A program made the position numbers and the translations under genes. Shown here in pieces: positions 58,601 through 64,000 of a stretch of DNA of 64,000 nucleotides (within the stretch, counting starts at the first letter, position 1; each line of letters starts with the position of its first letter). Below the pieces are notes generated by a model, which saw only the letters and a list, made by a program, of their open reading frames with translations, had not been told where the DNA came from and did no database searches. Origin of the DNA: Neurospora intermedia (taxonomy: Eukaryota; Ascomycota; Sordariomycetes; Sordariales; Sordariaceae); the NCBI GenBank assembly GCA_037102815.1, contig BTPP01000009.1, forward strand, positions 806,001 through 870,000, written 5' to 3'.

Positions 58601-60306
58601 TTAATCCCGGCTATGCTCAGGCTGTTCAGCAAGCCCAAATGCCCTCATAACAGCCATTGGCACCGGCGCGTAGTACATGAGATTATTATGTCCTGCATCA
58701 TCACCTGATTAGTTCTCACTTCACGACCACGACACAACATCGAATATGGACCCAAGCTCAACTTACCACCGTAAGGCCATAACTCCTGCCTGATGCACAC
58801 CTTCTCATCTTCCCACGTAGTCACAAACGCCCTCTCACTCTCCTTTTTCACATCTCCCATCCACCTTTCCACCGTCCTCTTCCCCTTCTCCTTCTCCAAC
58901 AAGTTCTCCACACAGCTTTCCACCTTCCTCTCCTCCTCCCTCCTGATCCTCTCACGCTCGTCATCGTCCTCGTTCTCCTGCTCACCCGTTCCATACTGAT
59001 TTCCAATCCCCAGATCCGCCTCCACCAATCCCCTCACCGCGCCCTTGAAAAGCTTATCATCTTCGTGGTATGGAATATCCCAGTCGTCTCTGGCGTGAAT
59101 AAGCGTCAGATTCATTCTCCGACCGGCCATCTTAGCGGACTTTGTCAGGCGAGTCAGCCGCTCGGCGCTTTGCCACTTGTCCACGATACGGGAAATGATT
59201 TTGCCAAGTAGCCAAGGCCAGTAGGAAAGCGGACGAAGGACGGGGATCCAGCCGGCGATGGCGTAGCCGGAGAGCATAGTGGGGAGGGAGGAGAAGGCAG
59301 CTACGAGGATGATTCCGGCGAATTCCATCGGTTTTGTTGTTGCCCGAGTCTCGTGATCATCGTCTCCGTCTCTGTTAGGTTCATTTCCATCATCCGAAGA
59401 GCAACAGCTAGCCTCAACCCCAGCACCAGCCTCAGAAGTACAACAATACTCCGCCGCAGTAGCCACCGCCACCGCCGTCCCTAGACTATGACCCAACAGC
59501 ACAATCCTCTCAGGCGGGATACACGCAACCTTGGTAGCCCAGTCGACCACCGCTCTGGCATCCAGAATCAGCCCCCGCTCCGTCGGCGAGCCCGTGCTGA
59601 GGCCGAAGCCGCGGTAGTCAATGGCCAGGACATGGATCTTGGACGAGACCGAGGTGAGAGCGTGGAAGGAGCGCGGGCGGATGGATTGCGTGATGTGGCC
59701 TGCGTTGCCGTGGAAGTAGAGCACCAGCCTCGCTTCGGGGTCGTCGCGCAGGAGTTTGAAGTTGACGGTGGTGGTGATGTCTGGCACGAACCCGCCGCCG
59801 TCGGTTGAAGAGCGGTCTTGCGCGGCTAGGACGGATTCATGCCGGATGTAGAGGCCCAGGGGGAGGATGTGCCAGGCGTAAAGGGTTTGGTGGTCGAGGG
59901 TGTGAAGGGGGAAGGGGGTTACTTGGTTTTCTTTTCTCGATTGTGTGATTAGTTCTACTTGTTACCTTGGTAGTCACATAACGATCTGTTTGTTAAAAGA
60001 TTACTGACTTGCAAACCCCCATCGTTCGGGACGGTTGGGGTTATGTGGTGGCCACCAGAGGGTGTTGATTTTGTGTGAATATACGGCACTTACCGAAGAA
60101 AGAGGGAGGATAGTTTGGTTAGCACATTGTGTTTACATTTCTGATTTATGAGGAGATGATAGTTCTGGTAGTATTTTTCTACGGAAATAAGTTTCTTACA
60201 ATCGTTGAATACACGGAATCGAAGCAAGACCGAGAAAAAGAGCGTATATCCCGACGGGAACACCGACGGCGAGGGCCGGAACGAGGTAGGCCGCCGAAGA
60301 CGTCAT
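58601..60306 (-). CDS. ABHD12-like serine hydrolase with N-terminal membrane anchor
   Basis: Four exons on the minus strand, 60200-60306, 60009-60088, 58767-59930 and 58601-58692, give 480 aa. Exon 1 codes for a hydrophobic anchor (MTSSAAYLVPALAVGVPVG). Exon 2 gives INTLWWPPHNPNRPERWGFA, and the join to exon 3 makes FAKNQVTPF, which fits the family. The hydrolase core has LYFHGNAGH, the elbow LLGHSLGTAVA (about residue 208) and the acid in IHARDDWDIP. The last intron (GTAAGT donor, ACTAAT branch) is essential: reading through it gives a different end, while splicing gives GGHNNLMYY, supplying the catalytic His. An acidic insert (about 225-250) and a charged helix (RERIRREEERKVE) are lineage extras. 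Relatives cleave lysophospholipids or acylglycerols at ER membranes. Exon 2 uses a weaker GTCAGT donor and a GGTAAG acceptor, so it is the least certain part. Confidence 0.88.
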
Positions 60307-60840
60307 GATCCCTTGTCATACATGTGAAAGAAGGAGGATAGAATGTGATTGTTGTTGGATGTATTTATGTGTGTGTTTTGTTGCTATTATGGATTTGTAA
60401 GATCAGAACGCTTTCAATCCATGGTAAAGAGCGAGTGACTATAAATTCAAGCCGCTTTGTATAGTTTTGTTGCCTTGTTGGTAGCAAAGTTGGAATGGAA
60501 TGTTGGTTCCAAGATTCGCCAGAGGAAGAGCTGACGTTGGATGGCAAAGCGGGACTCGGATTGGGCCCAGTTAGGAGCAGGATCACCGAGGTTAGGGTTA
60601 TCCGTGTGGCTCTCACCCAATCCTGCCTTCGAGCTGCTAATGAGCATAATACACTGGGTCCAGGGCGCTTGAGGCTTAATCGCCGTCCCACCCATTGCAC
60701 AGTCAGCCGCAATTCCCGTGTCGGCTTCCAGCTCAGGCGACGCCCCTTGTGGGTCGCACCTGTCGCCAATCCGTAGCTGCATGTGTCCCCGGTACTTAGG
60801 GTTGTACGAGAGGACTGGATAAACGCATACTCGAAAAGCA
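60307..60840. other. Upstream region of the hydrolase gene, edge of the gene-rich DNA
   Basis: Normal-composition DNA with no supported gene. It ends where the sequence turns AT-rich. Confidence 0.5.
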
Positions 60841-63229
60841 AGCCAATATCTATATATACATATCTTTAATCTACCTTTTTATACATATCCCTGACATACA
60901 TACCTTACTAACAGACCCAACACAGTCAACCTCAAAGCATCATAGCCTTCATAATTTGTCTCGCAATATTTACAATAGAATTCGCTAGATAGTATTATTT
61001 CGACTAATCTCGGACCTCGCCCGCAAGGCCTCGCCCGCAAAATAGGTTATTTCCGAGGTGCTTCGGACTAGACTGGATTGTCACAATATAAGTAGTTCGG
61101 AATCCGCCCGCAATATACGCAAAAGTGTAGCCGAGAGATTGCAGACGGTGGTATCATACCGACATTTGCTCCAAACGCTCAAAATCGGCCATACTTAGAG
61201 GTTACCTTCTCGCGGAGTTCGACAGTAGTATTCATATTACCTGTAGGTAGAGGTAACCTACACCTATACATCTAATAATCGTCATTATAATCCAAACGTA
61301 ACATAAGGCTTAAATAGCCGTTAAATATATATACCTATATAACAACTATACTCAGTAGCGGAAAGCAATGTCAATACAATAATATCACTACAATAGTGTT
61401 ACAAGATTAGATAGAACTTCAACAGTAATACAGCCCTATTATAGAAGTAAGTATACTATCTAGTATTTAGCGGAAATAGCAAATAACAGGATCTATCTTT
61501 CTCTAGACTTTAATGCTATCGCAATACTACATTAGTCGTCCACTACAAAATAGCGAACTACTAGTATCTACAATATAGCGTCTACTAGGTTGAGAAAAGG
61601 GCACTAGGCCTAAAGAATCCGAGGAATAGTTAGTCGGATAGGGGTATTTCTACTAGAACAGCACATAAACTTAGAAGTGTAGGTAATAATAGTAGCAATA
61701 TACATCGGCTACATTAGTACCTCTACTAAAATAGAGCAAAAACCACACCAACACAAAAAGCACCCTACCACACCTAAATGCAGCGAGGAGCAAATCTAGA
61801 CTTGAACATAGTCTTCGTCCTTAGGAACTAAGATAGAATAACAACGCCACAACTCATCAACTACCACCAAAGACCAACGAGAAGGATAAGACTCTTCTCA
61901 TTAGTCCTAGCTAATTAAATAGGTTTAAAAATTAGTCTTATTACAGGAGGGTTACTAAACTTACTATTACTAGAATATTCAACAATAACTCTATAGTTTA
62001 GGAGCGGAACTTCTTAATCTATTCTCAAAGAAAAGTATTATCTAATTAGGAGTGCCTATCCTTCTACCTATTCTTAACTTAGGATCTCCTCCTTATATCC
62101 CCTTTCTTACTCAGTATATTCCTAAGGTCCTATTCGACCAATACAACAAATCTACTCCTCAATACACAATAAACCAAAGCCCTAATATCTCCACTCATTA
62201 CGTAAAAGCGTACAAAAGTTCAAAGCAAAAAAAGGAAGAAAAACAGAAAAAAGAAACAACCACCCCACATCACTACAGATAGTAAAAGCGTTGTTTTATA
62301 TTACCTACTATAACCGCCCGCTAAGAAACCTAATAAGTAGAAGTACATCAAAGACTATAACTAACACATCCCAACCCACATATTTTTTAAGTAGGTAGCC
62401 AACCCTTTATCAAGACTTTATACTAATCATCGGTACATAGAACTTACTCCCAGCAAATTTATAGAAATAATAAACCCTTCGCAGAAACTTCATATCAACA
62501 ATCCAACTATACCTACCAGTCAAAAATCGCGTACCACCACTCCAATACTTAAGTAACTGCCACATCAAGCCTAACAGTAGTACTAACTACCATAGTAGCA
62601 GCGGTTCTTACAAAGTAAAAATAGAGTATACTCTACTAAATATAAATAAATAGAGGTAAGAGAGTTTCTCTTAGGACTAACAATAATTTTAATAGCTCAG
62701 TATAAAAATTGGCACAAACCAAAAAAAGAAAATAAGTACTCAAAAACAAACTCAAAACGAAACGCGAACGCCCAACGCCAAACAACGATCTCAACAACCA
62801 TAAGCAATAAGCATACCTCAAATAACGGCTAACTACCGCTCGCCAAGAGGGTAATAGAACCAATAGCTTATACCTATCCTTCCCAATTACGTAGGTTACT
62901 TACTTACGCCTTAAATTACAATAGCTCTACAATAATTTAACATTCTACACAGATTAAACATAACCACACGGGCCTTCAACTAGTTCTACACTAAGTTATT
63001 CTCTTAAATTTAATCCCTTTACTTACCTAAAATAATTAAACAAACAATAATCGTTATCGGGGGTAATTATATCTAATCCTTTATAGTAAAGGGGGGGCCC
63101 AAAGTCCCCCCAAATATTTTACTCAAGATCGTCAACCTCTTTCTAATTCCCTAGTAGGTAGCCAATAGGTAGGTACCTATAAGCACCGAACCTACCCTTA
63201 GAGATAATAAACAATATATACATATAACG

Positions 63230-63556
63230 AACCCTTCGCGAAGGCTTCATATCAACAAATCTAGCCACGTAGTAAACATACTCTTTACAAACACTTAGCA
63301 AACCCTTCGCGAAGGCTTCATATCAGCAAATCTAGCCACGTAGTAAACATACTCTTTACAAACACTTAGTAAACCCTTCGCGAAAGCTTTATATTAGCAA
63401 ATCTAACTACGTAGTAAATATACTCTTTACAAACATTTGGCAAACCCTTCGCGAAGGCTTCATATCAGCAAATCCTAGCCACATAATAAACATACTCTTT
63501 ACAAACACTTAACAAACCCTTCGCGAAGGCTTTATATTAAGTACCTACATATTTTA
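63230..63556. repeat. 71-bp tandem array with a palindromic core
   Basis: Units begin (AACCCTTCG) at 63230, 63301, 63372, 63443 and 63515, so the period is 71, 71, 71 and 72 bp; the fifth unit is partial. Each starts with CCTTCGCGAAGG, a perfect 12-bp palindrome except in unit 3, where the right arm has a G-to-A change. Most differences between units are C/T or G/A changes. A more diverged relative of the unit start occurs alone near 62475. Confidence 0.92.
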
Positions 63557-63624
63557 ATATATTTACCAAAGTCTAGTAGAGAACTATACTCATTACAACT
63601 AAAAGGGACAATTCCTAAATTGTA

Positions 63625-64000
63625 ATATACCGGCTCTATACAACCGACTCGGCCCGCTCCAGTCGGCACGTCTTTATTTACTACCCTTTATCATTAAGTA
63701 TCTAAGTACAAACGTTATTAAATATTATAAACGAACGTATAAATTAAGTATTAATTGCAGAATCGTATTTGCCGGCTTTATACAACCGACTCAGCCCGCT
63801 CCAGTCGGCACGTCTTTATTTACTACCCTTCATTATTATTTACTTACCATTATCTACTTACCCTACATATAAATATAAACGCCATCAAGTATTATAAGCA
63901 AGCGTATAGATTATTAATTATAGGATTGTATTTTCCAACTCTAAAGGTATACAACTAGCCCGGTCTACTACATATACAATCGGTACATTCTTATATTGCC
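63625..64000. repeat. Longer-period repeat with an AGTCGG/CCGACT hairpin
   Basis: A block reading CGGCTCTATACAACCGACT then CCGCTCCAGTCGGCACGTC starts near 63630 and recurs near 63773 with few changes; a third, more decayed relative is near 63940. The period is about 143 bp then about 168 bp. CCGACT and AGTCGG within each block form a 6-bp stem with an 11-base loop. The tracts between blocks share elements such as AACGAACGTATA/AAGCAAGCGTATA. Confidence 0.8.

Larger units (their letters stand above)
60841..64000. repeat. RIP-altered AT-rich repeat DNA
   Basis: From about 60841 to the window end the DNA is TpA-rich with stops in all frames apart from chance frames such as 62052-62282. Internal repeat copies differ by transitions. 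This is the usual look of inactivated repeats packed as heterochromatin in Neurospora. I could not identify the parent element: no terminal inverted repeats, long terminal repeats or transposase/reverse transcriptase motifs were clear. Short GC-rich islands (for example CCTCGCCCGCAAGGCC near 61016) survive inside it. It continues beyond the window. Confidence 0.8.

Noticed and set aside
62052-62282. Possible reverse-transcriptase trace in the AT-rich end
   Set aside because: A Leu/Pro-rich stretch faintly recalled a LINE motif, but order and key residues did not fit, so no element family is named.
1-64000. CRISPR array, bacterial operon signals, 5S rRNA gene
   Set aside because: No regular spacer-repeat array outside the 71-bp tandem units, which have no unique spacers; introns throughout mark this as eukaryotic; no 5S-like sequence was recognised on either strand.

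Overview
The window looks like filamentous ascomycete DNA of the Neurospora/Sordaria type. Protein genes carry short introns (about 50-210 nt) with GTAAGT/GTACGT-like donors and CTAAC/CTGAC branch points. GC-balanced gene territory is broken by two blocks of extremely TpA-rich sequence in which repeat copies differ only by C-to-T/G-to-A type transitions, the mark of repeat-induced point mutation (RIP). Assignment to Neurospora is inference. A WSC-type sensor gene and a kynurenine 3-monooxygenase gene (nic-3 in N. crassa) fit it.

Layout. 1-1173 is the 3' end of a MYND zinc-finger gene. 1.2-7 kb has no gene and holds short tandem repeats; it leads into a WSC-domain cell-wall sensor (6983-8020). 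11.4-15.7 kb carries two minus-strand paralogues coding for secreted pro-proteins with a conserved pro-region and a diverged Cys-containing mature part. tRNA-Gly(GCC) and tRNA-Thr(AGT) follow. 19-30 kb holds a seven-helix membrane protein, histidyl-tRNA synthetase with two starts (mitochondrial and cytosolic), an NAD(P)-fold protein, tRNA-Trp, and a divergent pair of a two-knuckle CCHC protein and an orphan protein. 32070-35198 is a RIP-altered Fot1/pogo-type DNA transposon with 115-bp terminal inverted repeats and TA flanks, about 500 bp upstream of a UapA/UapC-type purine permease. 38.6-41.4 kb carries a tandem pair of seven-finger C2H2 genes. An intron-bearing tRNA-Ala(CGC) is at 42.1 kb.

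43-60.3 kb is dense housekeeping territory: Prp17/Cdc40 (splicing), Erv14/cornichon (ER export), methionine aminopeptidase 1, kynurenine 3-monooxygenase (NAD synthesis), an alpha/beta hydrolase, N-myristoyltransferase, an unrecognised membrane protein, and an ABHD12-like hydrolase. Methionine aminopeptidase 1 and N-myristoyltransferase act one after the other on nascent N termini; here they lie about 5 kb apart, with three other genes around or between them, which is probably chance. From about 60.84 kb to the end the sequence is RIP-altered, AT-rich and gene-free, with a 71-bp tandem array built around a 12-bp palindrome and a second, longer-period repeat.

Exon boundaries were set by eye from splice signals, frame continuity and family alignments recalled from memory. 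No search was run.
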